Assembly: GCA_002452325.1 (NCBI GenBank)
Contig: DKFG01000275.1
Coordinates: forward strand, 12,224-18,279
Direction: 5' to 3'
Length of the DNA: 6,056 nt
Source: Geobacter sp. UBA6802
GTDB taxonomy: Bacteria > Desulfobacterota > Desulfuromonadia > Geobacterales > Pseudopelobacteraceae
Made by a program: the position numbers and the translations under genes. This document shows positions 1 through 6,031 of this stretch, in pieces. Within the stretch, counting starts at the first letter, position 1. Every line of letters begins with the position of its first letter. The notes under the pieces are model-generated. The model searched no databases. It was not told where the DNA came from and saw nothing but the letters and a program-made list of their open reading frames with translations.

Positions 1-317
1 AGGTCAACAACTTTACCCGTTTTATAGTGGTTGCCCGTAAAATGTCCGAGCCTTCCGGTAATGACAAGACCTCCATCCTGTTTTCGGTTAAGGATGAGCC
101 CGGCATCCTGTACCGGATGCTTGAACCGTTTGCCCGCAGAGGGGTCAACCTCTCTAAAATTGAGTCGCGACCGGTCAAGACCAAGGCGTGGGAGTATATC
201 TTTTTCCTTGATATGGCCGGACATGTGGCTGACCAGGCTGTGCAGGATGCTATCGACGAACTGCGCCAGTTCTGTCAGTTCCTCAAGATCCTGGGTTCTT
301 TCCCCAAGGCCCGCTGA
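1..317 (+). CDS. pheA: Prephenate dehydratase (P-protein), C-terminal end, partial
   Basis: This is the 3' end of a gene that begins before the window; 104 codons are visible, in frame from base 3 to the TGA at 315-317. The fragment opens with VNNFTRF, which contains the Thr-Arg-Phe motif whose threonine is needed for prephenate decarboxylation and dehydration to phenylpyruvate. A linker and an ACT domain follow (about visible residues 23-98), with PGILY at 33-37 and ESRP at 54-57. In PheA the ESRP motif is part of the allosteric phenylalanine site, so feedback inhibition by Phe is likely (family knowledge). Whether a chorismate mutase domain is fused at the N-terminus cannot be seen. An apparent GTG start at 27 is internal, because homology continues upstream of it. 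The stop overlaps the tyrA start by one base (TGATG), pairing the Phe and Tyr branch enzymes. Confidence 0.95.
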   Translation, partial: VNNFTRFIVVARKMSEPSGNDKTSILFSVKDEPGILYRMLEPFARRGVNLSKIESRPVKTKAWEYIFFLDMAGHVADQAVQDAIDELRQFCQFLKILGSFPKAR

Positions 318-1177
318 TGGTTAAAACCCTTGCAGTAATAGGCATAGGTCTGATTGGTGGTTCCTTTGCACGAGCTCTGCGTGCAGTCGGCAGTGTTGAG
401 CATATCATCGGTATTGATACTGATCCTGTAAACCTTGCACAAGCCTTAGCACTCAAGGTTATCGATCAGTCGGCAGCATCGCTTGCAGAGGGGGTGGCAC
501 AGGCAGATCTGGTCTTTATTGCGGTGCCGGTTCACTCCATTTCAACGGTAGTTGCTGCCATAGCACCCTTTCTGAAACCTGGTGCGGTGGTGACGGATGG
601 CGGCAGCGTCAAGGATGAGGTGGTTAAGGCCTGTGAGCCGCTCATGCCTGCCGGGACTAGTTTTGTAGGCGGGCACCCGATTGCCGGTACCGAACACTCT
701 GGTGTGGCGGCGTCGTTTGCCGAGCTGTTTACTGATCGGCGTTGTATTCTGACACCGACTTCGGCTACGGATTCTGGTGCTTTGAAGCTGGTCAGTGATC
801 TCTGGGGAGCGGCAGGTTCGAGGGTGGAGTATATGGACACCCTGTCTCATGACCGAGTGTTTGCTGCTGTCTCCCATCTGCCTCATATGGTGGCCTTCTC
901 CTTGGTGCATGCGGTGAATCGTTCTGCTGAAGAAGAAGAAAACATCCTTGCCTTCTCGGCGGGCGGGTTCCGTGATTTTACCAGGATTGCGTCATCAGAC
1001 CCGGTTATGTGGCGTGACATTGCCCTGATGAACAGATCGGCCCTGCTGGATATGTTTGACCGGTATACGCTTGAGTTTACTGCCCTGCGGGAACGTGTTG
1101 CCGCAGGAGATGCAGAATGGCTTGAGGAGTTCTTCACCACTTCAAAGCGTCTGCGTGACAGCATCGCAACGAGGTAG
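317..1177 (+). CDS. tyrA: Prephenate dehydrogenase
   Basis: This 286-residue enzyme oxidatively decarboxylates prephenate to 4-hydroxyphenylpyruvate in cytosolic tyrosine synthesis. The N-terminal Rossmann fold has the dinucleotide loop GIGLIGGS (9-16). D34, at the end of the second strand (IIGID), suggests NAD+ rather than NADP+. Family motifs follow in order: DGGSVKD (94-100), GGHPIAGTEHSG (118-129, with the likely catalytic H120), SHLPH (186-190), AGGFRDFTRIA (215-225, with substrate-binding R223) and MWRDI (231-235). The C-terminal half is the helical dimerisation domain. There is no C-terminal ACT domain, unlike the Bacillus-type enzyme, so regulation would have to come through the active site or the operon. 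Use of arogenate as an alternative substrate cannot be excluded. The ATG start overlaps the pheA stop, and AAGG at 306-309 gives 7-base spacing. aroA follows after 2 bases. Confidence 0.96.
   Translation: MVKTLAVIGIGLIGGSFARALRAVGSVEHIIGIDTDPVNLAQALALKVIDQSAASLAEGVAQADLVFIAVPVHSISTVVAAIAPFLKPGAVVTDGGSVKDEVVKACEPLMPAGTSFVGGHPIAGTEHSGVAASFAELFTDRRCILTPTSATDSGALKLVSDLWGAAGSRVEYMDTLSHDRVFAAVSHLPHMVAFSLVHAVNRSAEEEENILAFSAGGFRDFTRIASSDPVMWRDIALMNRSALLDMFDRYTLEFTALRERVAAGDAEWLEEFFTTSKRLRDSIATR
1171..1174 (+). promoter_or_regulatory. Ribosome binding site deciding the aroA start
   Basis: GAGG lies 5 bases before the ATG at 1180, inside the last codons of tyrA. The other in-frame candidate, ATG at 1201 (residue 8), has no purine-rich sequence in front of it, so 1180 is preferred. 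The first seven residues are not conserved in AroA, so homology alone would not decide this. Confidence 0.6.
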
Positions 1178-1179
1178 CC

Positions 1180-2484
1180 ATGCACAACCAGAATCAGTCC
1201 ATGACCATTGTTCCGGCACAAGCAGTACGGGGAGACCTGACCGTGCCGGGTGACAAATCCATCTCTCACCGTTCGATTATGCTTGGTTCTATCGCCAAGG
1301 GAACCACCACGATCAGCAATTTTTTACGGGGTGAGGATAATTTTTCAACTATGCAAGCCTTTCGTGCCATGGGGGTACCGATTGAGGATGACGGTCAGAC
1401 CATTACCGTTACGGGCGTTGGACTGCATGGCTTGAAGGAACCGGGTGATCTGCTAGATTGCGGAAACTCCGGAACCACCATCAGATTGATGACCGGGTTA
1501 CTGTCCGGCCAGTCATTTTTTTCTGTGTTGACCGGTGATCAGTATCTACGCAAGCGCCCCATGAAGCGTATCAGCGAGCCGTTACGACAGATGGGTGCCT
1601 GCATTGCCGGTCGTGGCGGCGGCACCCTTGCGCCGCTGGCTATTACCGGTACACAACTGAGCGGCATCAGCTACAGTTCACCGATTGCAAGCGCCCAGGT
1701 GAAATCAGCCCTGATGCTGGCTGGACTGTATGCGGAAGGGGAAACCTCAGTTACTGAACCTACCCTGTCCCGTGACCATTCAGAGCGGATGTTTCGTTAC
1801 TTTGGTGCAGATATTTCCACCATCGGTACGACCGTCACGGTCCATGGTGGGCAGGAATTGACGGGAGGAGAGATTGCTGTTCCGGGTGACATTTCATCGG
1901 CAGCTTTTTTTGTGGTGGCTGCCTTGATTGTGCCCAACTCTGAGCTGTTAATCCGCAATGTCGGTGTCAATCCCACCAGAACCGGTGTGCTTGATATACT
2001 GCAGGCCATGGGAGGCGATATCAGCCTGCTGAACCAGCGTGAATGTTCCGGTGAACCGGTTGCTGACCTGCTTGTGCGCTCATCACGGTTAAAGGGGATT
2101 GAGATTGGTGGTGATCTGGTGCCACGGGCCATTGATGAATTTCCGGTGATCAGTGTGGCTGCTGCGGTTGCTGAAGGTACTACGGTGATCAGAGACGCCA
2201 GGGAGTTACGCGTCAAGGAGACGGATAGGATTGCTGCCATGGCAACCAATCTTCGCACTATTGGCGCCGGACTGATAGAAGAAACTGAGGATGGTATGGT
2301 TATAAAGGGAATTGAGAAGCTACATGGGGGAACGATCAGTTCCTGTGGTGATCATCGAATCGCCATGTCGCTTTCTGTGGCTGCCCTTGCCGCCAGGTCT
2401 GCAATAACGGTTGACGACATCTCCTGTGTAGCCACCTCGTTCCCTGGTTTTTACGATCTGCTGGCACAGGTGACAGACCGTTGA
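1180..2484 (+). CDS. aroA: 3-phosphoshikimate 1-carboxyvinyltransferase (EPSP synthase), class II type
   Basis: This 434-residue enzyme transfers the enolpyruvyl group of PEP to shikimate 3-phosphate, the sixth step of the shikimate pathway, in the cytosol. Visible motifs: VPGDKSISHR (22-31, with K26 contacting PEP and S3P), LDCGNSGTTIRLM (92-104), YLRKRPM (122-128), SSPIASAQVKSA (166-177), LSRDHSERM (196-204), NPTRTG (264-269), PRAIDEFPV (315-323, with the acidic D319/E320), LRVKETDRI (343-351, with E347) and CGDHRIAMSL (389-398). The length fits the family's two-domain inverse-alpha/beta barrel. The set GDKS, SAQVK, RDHSE and NPTR is the published signature of class II EPSP synthases, which tend to be insensitive to glyphosate; the residue matching E. 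coli G96 is nonetheless Gly (G98). The start follows tyrA by 2 bases, and the stop overlaps cmk by 4 bases. Confidence 0.97.
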   Translation: MHNQNQSMTIVPAQAVRGDLTVPGDKSISHRSIMLGSIAKGTTTISNFLRGEDNFSTMQAFRAMGVPIEDDGQTITVTGVGLHGLKEPGDLLDCGNSGTTIRLMTGLLSGQSFFSVLTGDQYLRKRPMKRISEPLRQMGACIAGRGGGTLAPLAITGTQLSGISYSSPIASAQVKSALMLAGLYAEGETSVTEPTLSRDHSERMFRYFGADISTIGTTVTVHGGQELTGGEIAVPGDISSAAFFVVAALIVPNSELLIRNVGVNPTRTGVLDILQAMGGDISLLNQRECSGEPVADLLVRSSRLKGIEIGGDLVPRAIDEFPVISVAAAVAEGTTVIRDARELRVKETDRIAAMATNLRTIGAGLIEETEDGMVIKGIEKLHGGTISSCGDHRIAMSLSVAALAARSAITVDDISCVATSFPGFYDLLAQVTDR

Positions 2485-3179
2485 CGCGGGAGCGGGGTCT
2501 GGTCATAGCGGTTGATGGACCATCCGGCGCTGGCAAGAGTACGATCAGCAAGGCATTGTCGCGTCGTCTTGGCTACCTGGAGATCGATACTGGTGCCATG
2601 TATCGGGCTATGGCTTGGCTTGCCAGAGAGTCCGGTCTTGATCTTGAGAATCACGAAGCGGTAGTGTCCCTCAGTTCTCAGGCTGAGGTTGAACTTACGC
2701 TGGATAACGGCACAACCAGGGTGCTGGCAAATGGTAACGATGTGACCACGCTGATCCGTACTCCGGACATATCAATGCTTACTTCGAAAATATCGGCATT
2801 GAAGCCGGTCCGTGATGCCATGCTTTCTTTGCAGCGTAAGATGGGGGCCAAGGGCGGTGTAGTGCTGGATGGGCGAGATATTGGTACTGTCGTGTTTCCT
2901 GATGCGGAGCTGAAGTTTTTTCTTTCTGCCTCTGCCGAAGAACGGGGTAGACGTCGCTTCTTGGAGCTTCAGGGAAAAGGGGTGCAGGCTACCCTGGAAG
3001 AGACCATCAAAGATGTGATGCAGCGTGACAAACAGGACATGGAGCGTGAAATTGCTCCGTTACGTCAGGCAGATGACGCTATTCTGATCGATTCCACCGG
3101 AAAATCCATAGAACAGGTTGTGGCGGCCATGGAGCAGTATGTTGTTCAGAAACTGCAGGAGGTTCAGCAGGCACCATGA
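2481..3179 (+). CDS. cmk: Cytidylate kinase
   Basis: This 232-residue P-loop kinase phosphorylates CMP and dCMP with ATP, feeding CTP/dCTP pools. Visible motifs: GPSGAGKST (13-21, Walker A), IDTGAMYRA (35-43, nucleotide-monophosphate site), LDGRDIGTVVFP (129-140), the arginine-rich RGRRRFLEL (155-163), and RDKQDMEREIAPLRQADDA (182-200, lid and CMP-contact region). The middle section (about 55-115) matches the CMP-specific insert domain expected of bacterial Cmk. The start is a TTG that overlaps the aroA stop as TTGA. No ATG or GTG lies between there and the conserved N-terminus, so TTG is the best choice, presumably used by translational coupling; AGG at 2468-2470 is only a weak ribosome site. 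The stop overlaps ispH as ATGA. The aroA-cmk-rpsA linkage is widespread in proteobacteria. Confidence 0.95.
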   Translation: MTRERGLVIAVDGPSGAGKSTISKALSRRLGYLEIDTGAMYRAMAWLARESGLDLENHEAVVSLSSQAEVELTLDNGTTRVLANGNDVTTLIRTPDISMLTSKISALKPVRDAMLSLQRKMGAKGGVVLDGRDIGTVVFPDAELKFFLSASAEERGRRRFLELQGKGVQATLEETIKDVMQRDKQDMEREIAPLRQADDAILIDSTGKSIEQVVAAMEQYVVQKLQEVQQAP

Positions 3180-4009
3180 AAATCATTCTGGCAAAACGGG
3201 CCGGGTTCTGTTTTGGGGTAAAGCGTGCAACACAGATGGCGTTTGAGGCAGCCGGCAAAGATCAGGAAACCTTCACTCTGGGGCCGATCATTCATTCTCC
3301 TCAGGTTGTGCACAAGCTTGAAGAAATGGGTGTTGGTGTCGTCAAGGATTTGTCGGGTGTGCATAACGGTACAGTGATCATTCGCTCGCATGGTGTACTT
3401 GCCAGTGAGATGGAGGAGGCACACCACAAAAAACTCGAAGTGGTTGACGCCACTTGCCCCTTTGTCAAAAAGGCCCAGGAGCATGTCAAGTACCTTTCTG
3501 AGACTGGTTACGATGTGCTGGTGGTAGGGGATGCGGATCACCCTGAAGTGCAGGGGATTGTGTCCTACGCATTGGGCAAAGTATATGTTGTTGCATCTGG
3601 AGAGCAGGTGACGAAGCTACCCAAAATGGGCAAAATGGGTGTTGTGGCCCAGACGACTCAGTCATTTGACAATTTGAAGAGCGTGGTAACGGAATGTCTG
3701 CGTCGTGGTGGTGAGGTACGGGTATTTAACACCATTTGTGACGCAACGGCGGTTCGTCAGCAAGAAGCGACCGAGTTGGCCAATCAGGTTGATTGCGTGA
3801 TCGTGATAGGCGGCTACAATAGTGCAAACACCCGACGATTGGCTGAAATATGTACCGAGATTCAGCCGCGTACCCATCATATTGAAACCGCAGCCGAGAT
3901 TGACAGCGCCTGGTTTGTCGGGGTTGAGACGGTTGGGGTAACGGCCGGTGCATCAACTCCCAAATGGATTATTGATGAAGTCATCGGGCGTCTTGAACAG
4001 GAACAGTAA
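3176..4009 (+). CDS. ispH: 4-hydroxy-3-methylbut-2-enyl diphosphate reductase
   Basis: This 277-residue enzyme (formerly LytB) is the last of the methylerythritol phosphate pathway. It reduces HMBPP to IPP and DMAPP using a [4Fe-4S] cluster. The three cluster cysteines are present: C12 (AGFCFGVKRA), C94 (DATCPFV) and C188 (NTICDAT). Substrate and catalytic residues expected from the E. coli enzyme are also visible: H40 (GPIIHSP), H72 (RSHGV), H122 and the proton-relay E124 in DADHPEVQG, T160-T161 (QTTQS), NSAN (215-218), and S260 in GASTP. The length is close to the compact single-domain form, with no S1 extension. The ATG overlaps the cmk stop. AGGAGG at 3157-3162 is 13 bases upstream, rather far, and an AGG at 3169-3171 is 4 bases away, so coupling with cmk probably contributes. 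Confidence 0.97.
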   Translation: MKIILAKRAGFCFGVKRATQMAFEAAGKDQETFTLGPIIHSPQVVHKLEEMGVGVVKDLSGVHNGTVIIRSHGVLASEMEEAHHKKLEVVDATCPFVKKAQEHVKYLSETGYDVLVVGDADHPEVQGIVSYALGKVYVVASGEQVTKLPKMGKMGVVAQTTQSFDNLKSVVTECLRRGGEVRVFNTICDATAVRQQEATELANQVDCVIVIGGYNSANTRRLAEICTEIQPRTHHIETAAEIDSAWFVGVETVGVTAGASTPKWIIDEVIGRLEQEQ

Positions 4010-4058
4010 TTCGCGTTGTATAAAAAAGTAAAGTGTGTAAAAATAATCAACTCGCGTC

Positions 4059-4079
4059 TTGTGCCGACCGGCGGCATAA
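4059..4079 (+). promoter_or_regulatory. Hairpin in the rpsA leader
   Basis: Bases 4059-4066 pair with 4072-4079 around a 5-base loop (ACCGG). The 8-pair stem includes one G-U pair and a GC-rich top (TGCCG/CGGCA). No T-run follows, so it is not a terminator. A second copy of CGGCGGC at 4080-4086 repeats 4069-4075 and could compete for the same left arm. It lies 34 bases before the rpsA start. S1 represses its own translation through a structured leader in E. coli; an equivalent role here is inference only. Confidence 0.4.
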
Positions 4080-4103
4080 CGGCGGCGAAAATCAACCAGG
4101 GGG

Positions 4104-4108
4104 TAAGG
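4104..4108 (+). promoter_or_regulatory. Ribosome binding site deciding the rpsA start
   Basis: TAAGG sits 5 bases before the ATG at 4114, and a purine run (AGGGGG, 4098-4103) precedes it. An in-frame GTG at 4033 would add 27 residues, but it has no ribosome site and that stretch carries no S1-like sequence, so 4114 is chosen. Confidence 0.65.
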
Positions 4109-4113
4109 TTCTC

Positions 4114-5838
4114 ATGACAGAAGTGAAACGGCTCAACGTAGATACTGATGAGATGGACGTTGAGCATCAGAGCAACGAATTTGCAGAATTGTTCAGCGCC
4201 AGTCTCAAGGAACAGCAGGAACGGCCTGAGCGGGATAAAATACTTGAAGGGACCGTGGTGCGTGTAGACCCGGATACGGTTTTAGTTGATGTTGGCCGTA
4301 AGTCTGAGGGTTTTGTACCAATCAGTGAATTCAGGGATGCGGAAGGCAATGTCTCGGTGAGCATTGGTGACAAGGTAAAGGTTGTTTCCAGCCGCGACGG
4401 TGGCAATAAGTTTTCCAAGAAGCGGGCTGACCAGATGGCTGCCTGGGAAACCATTAACGAGGCAGGTGGCGAAGGTGCTGTGCTTGAAGGGACCATTACC
4501 GGCAAAACAAATGGCGGCTTCACCGTGGCCATTGGCGGCATCAATGCTTTTCTGCCCGCATCTCAGGTTGATATCCGTCCTTCCGGCAATGGCGAGTCCT
4601 ATATCGGTCTTGCCGGACAGTTCAAAGTGATCAGTCTCAATCAAAAGCGTGGCAACATAGTGCTTTCCCGCCGTGCCCTGCTGGAAGAAGAGCGGGCTGA
4701 GTCACGCAAGGCAACACTGGATAAACTTGTTGAAGGTCAGGTCATGCCGGGGGTTGTCAAAAACCTTACCGAATATGGCGCTTTTGTTGATCTTGGCGGG
4801 GTTGATGGTCTGCTTCACGTGACAGATATTTCTTGGGGGCGTGTTGGCAAGCCAGCTGATGTGTTGAAGCCAGGCCAGGAGGTAACGGTAAAGGTTCTCA
4901 AGTTTGATGCTGAAAAAGGGAAGGTTTCGGTCGGCATCAAGCAGACACTGCCGGACCCCTGGCAGGATATTGCATCTCGTTATCCTGAAGGAACCCGTGT
5001 TTCAGGCAAGGTAGTCAGCCTGATGGAGTATGGTGCATTTATTGAGCTTGAGTCTGGTGTAGAAGGACTGGTACATGTCTCTGAAATGTCCTGGACCAAG
5101 CGGGTACGTAAGGCTTCCGACCTGCTGAATGTTGGTGATCAGGTGGACGTTGTCGTCTTGGGCATTGATCTGCAAAACCGCAAAATTTCTCTGGGACTCA
5201 AGCAGGTCTCTGATAACCCCTGGCAATCGATTGCCGAACGCTACTCCGTTGGTACCAAGCTAGAGGGGCAAATCAAGAACATGACCGACTTTGGCATGTT
5301 CATCGGCATAGAGGACGGAATAGATGGTCTGGTGCATGTCTCCGATATTTCTTGGACCAAGCGGGTCAAGCACCCTGGTGATGTCTATAGCAAAGGTGAA
5401 CTTGTACAGGCTGTTGTGCTCAAGGTTGATCCTCAGAATGAGCGGGTCTCGCTTGGTATCAAACAGATTACTCCTGATCCCTGGTCACTGGTTGCCCAGA
5501 AATACACCCCTGGCACCCGTATTATTGGTAAGGTAGCATCAACCACTGATTTTGGTGTGTTCATGGAGATCGAAGAGGGGATTGAAGGTCTGATTCACGT
5601 CTCTGAACTGTCCCGTGAAAAAGTTGCCTCTGCAAAAGATTTTGCCCAGGTTGGTGACTCACTTGAAGCTGTTGTGCTGAACGTTGATGCGCGTGAACGT
5701 CGTATCTCGCTCTCCATCAAAGCACTTGCTGCTGCTGCTGAGAAAGCAGAGTTTGAATCATACCTTGGTGGTGGACAAGGTGAAGCCACTTCAAATCTGG
5801 GAGACTTGCTGAAGAGCCAGATGGGTAAAAATCGCTGA
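4114..5838 (+). CDS. rpsA: 30S ribosomal protein S1
   Basis: This 574-residue protein has six S1 (OB-fold) RNA-binding domains at about 42-107, 122-187, 205-276, 291-363, 378-450 and 465-536. It binds the 30S subunit and unfolds or docks mRNAs for initiation. Domains 1-2, which dock on the ribosome through S2 in E. coli, are more divergent. Domains 3-6 repeat with a period of 86-87 residues and carry the typical core: GAFVDL/GAFIEL/GMFIGI/GVFMEI, then HVTDISW/HVSEMSW/HVSDISW/HVSELSR, then the closing VSVGIK/ISLGLK/VSLGIK/ISLSIK. The N-terminal 40 residues are acidic, and the tail after 540 is Ala/Glu/Gly-rich and probably flexible. The size is close to the E. coli protein (557). A 104-base leader separates it from ispH, and a strong hairpin follows 15 bases after the stop. 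Confidence 0.96.
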   Translation: MTEVKRLNVDTDEMDVEHQSNEFAELFSASLKEQQERPERDKILEGTVVRVDPDTVLVDVGRKSEGFVPISEFRDAEGNVSVSIGDKVKVVSSRDGGNKFSKKRADQMAAWETINEAGGEGAVLEGTITGKTNGGFTVAIGGINAFLPASQVDIRPSGNGESYIGLAGQFKVISLNQKRGNIVLSRRALLEEERAESRKATLDKLVEGQVMPGVVKNLTEYGAFVDLGGVDGLLHVTDISWGRVGKPADVLKPGQEVTVKVLKFDAEKGKVSVGIKQTLPDPWQDIASRYPEGTRVSGKVVSLMEYGAFIELESGVEGLVHVSEMSWTKRVRKASDLLNVGDQVDVVVLGIDLQNRKISLGLKQVSDNPWQSIAERYSVGTKLEGQIKNMTDFGMFIGIEDGIDGLVHVSDISWTKRVKHPGDVYSKGELVQAVVLKVDPQNERVSLGIKQITPDPWSLVAQKYTPGTRIIGKVASTTDFGVFMEIEEGIEGLIHVSELSREKVASAKDFAQVGDSLEAVVLNVDARERRISLSIKALAAAAEKAEFESYLGGGQGEATSNLGDLLKSQMGKNR

Positions 5839-5853
5839 TTTTAATGGTTCGAT

Positions 5854-5902
5854 AGTAACTAATAAAGGGCTAGACCATCGGTCTGGCCCTTTATTAGTTA
5901 CT
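5854..5902 (+). terminator. Bidirectional intrinsic terminator after rpsA
   Basis: Arms 5854-5876 and 5880-5902 pair over 23 positions around a 3-base loop (ATC), with only one G-U pair (5871 with 5885). The GC-rich core (GGGC...GCCC) is followed by TTTATT and preceded by AATAAA, so a U-rich tail is produced on either strand. It begins 15 bases after the rpsA stop and isolates the operon from the tRNA unit. Confidence 0.9.
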
Positions 5903-5951
5903 GGTGCTGGCGAGCGGTGTTGTACAAAATTATCAGTGGCTAAAAAAAAGG

Positions 5952-5980
5952 TTGAGAAGGCAACGCTTCTAAGGTATAAG
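5952..5980 (+). promoter_or_regulatory. Sigma70-type promoter for the tRNA gene
   Basis: TTGAGA (5952-5957) and TATAAG (5975-5980) each match the consensus at 5 of 6 positions and are separated by exactly 17 bases. The predicted transcript start is near 5987, about 45 bases before the tRNA. It lies downstream of the terminator, as expected for an independent stable-RNA unit. Confidence 0.7.
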
Positions 5981-5987
5981 AAAAAAC

Positions 5988-6021
5988 TCTTCAGGGCATT
6001 CCATCAGTATGGTGCTGAAGA
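5988..6021 (+). other. Imperfect hairpin in the tRNA 5' leader
   Basis: TCTTCAG (5988-5994) pairs with CTGAAGA (6015-6021), and CCAT (6001-6004) pairs with ATGG (6009-6012) around a CAGT loop. An alternative register pairs TCTTCA, GCA and CCAT with their partners on the right arm, leaving two 2-base bulges. No T-run follows, so it is not a terminator. It starts at the predicted 5' end of the transcript and ends 10 bases before the mature tRNA, so it would be removed by RNase P processing. Confidence 0.45.
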
Positions 6022-6031
6022 AACATAGCAA

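Larger units (their letters stand above)
4010..4113 (+). promoter_or_regulatory. rpsA leader, A/T-rich, possible internal promoter
   Basis: This is the only sizeable gap in the gene cluster (104 bases). Its first part is markedly A/T-rich compared with the flanking genes. TTGTAT (4016-4021) followed after 16 bases by TAAAAA (4038-4043) is a weak sigma70-like pair (each hexamer departs from consensus). TATAAA (4019-4024) is a better -10 but lacks a -35 at normal spacing. A separate promoter for S1 would make sense, since S1 is needed in larger amounts than the enzymes upstream, but the sequence support is thin. Confidence 0.3.

Noticed and set aside
27..317. A separate small ACT-domain gene starting at GTG 27
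   Set aside because: The frame is open back to the window edge and encodes VNNFTRF, the PheA catalytic motif, so this is the tail of pheA.
1797..2258. 153-codon reading frame on the minus strand inside aroA (and similar antisense frames in tyrA, ispH and rpsA)
   Set aside because: It lies wholly opposite a well-conserved gene, has low-complexity Ser/Thr-rich composition and no recognisable domain; it is a shadow of the coding strand.
3157..3162. AGGAGG as the sole ribosome site for ispH
   Set aside because: The 13-base spacing to the ATG is longer than usual; the overlap with cmk and a nearer AGG probably share the role, so it is not listed as a separate site.
4033..4113. 27-residue N-terminal extension of S1 from a GTG at 4033
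   Set aside because: There is no ribosome site before the GTG, the extension shows no S1-like sequence and crosses the leader hairpin, whereas the ATG at 4114 has TAAGG at good spacing.
5907..5922. Possible sigma54 promoter (TGGCGAG...TTGT) between the terminator and the tRNA
   Set aside because: The spacing between the GG and the TTG is one base too long and the -12 GC is missing; the sigma70-type pair at 5952-5980 fits far better.
5955..5970. Small hairpin AGAAG/CTTCT between the tRNA promoter elements
   Set aside because: It has only 5 pairs with a 6-base loop, lies within the promoter spacer and upstream of the predicted start; it is within chance expectation.
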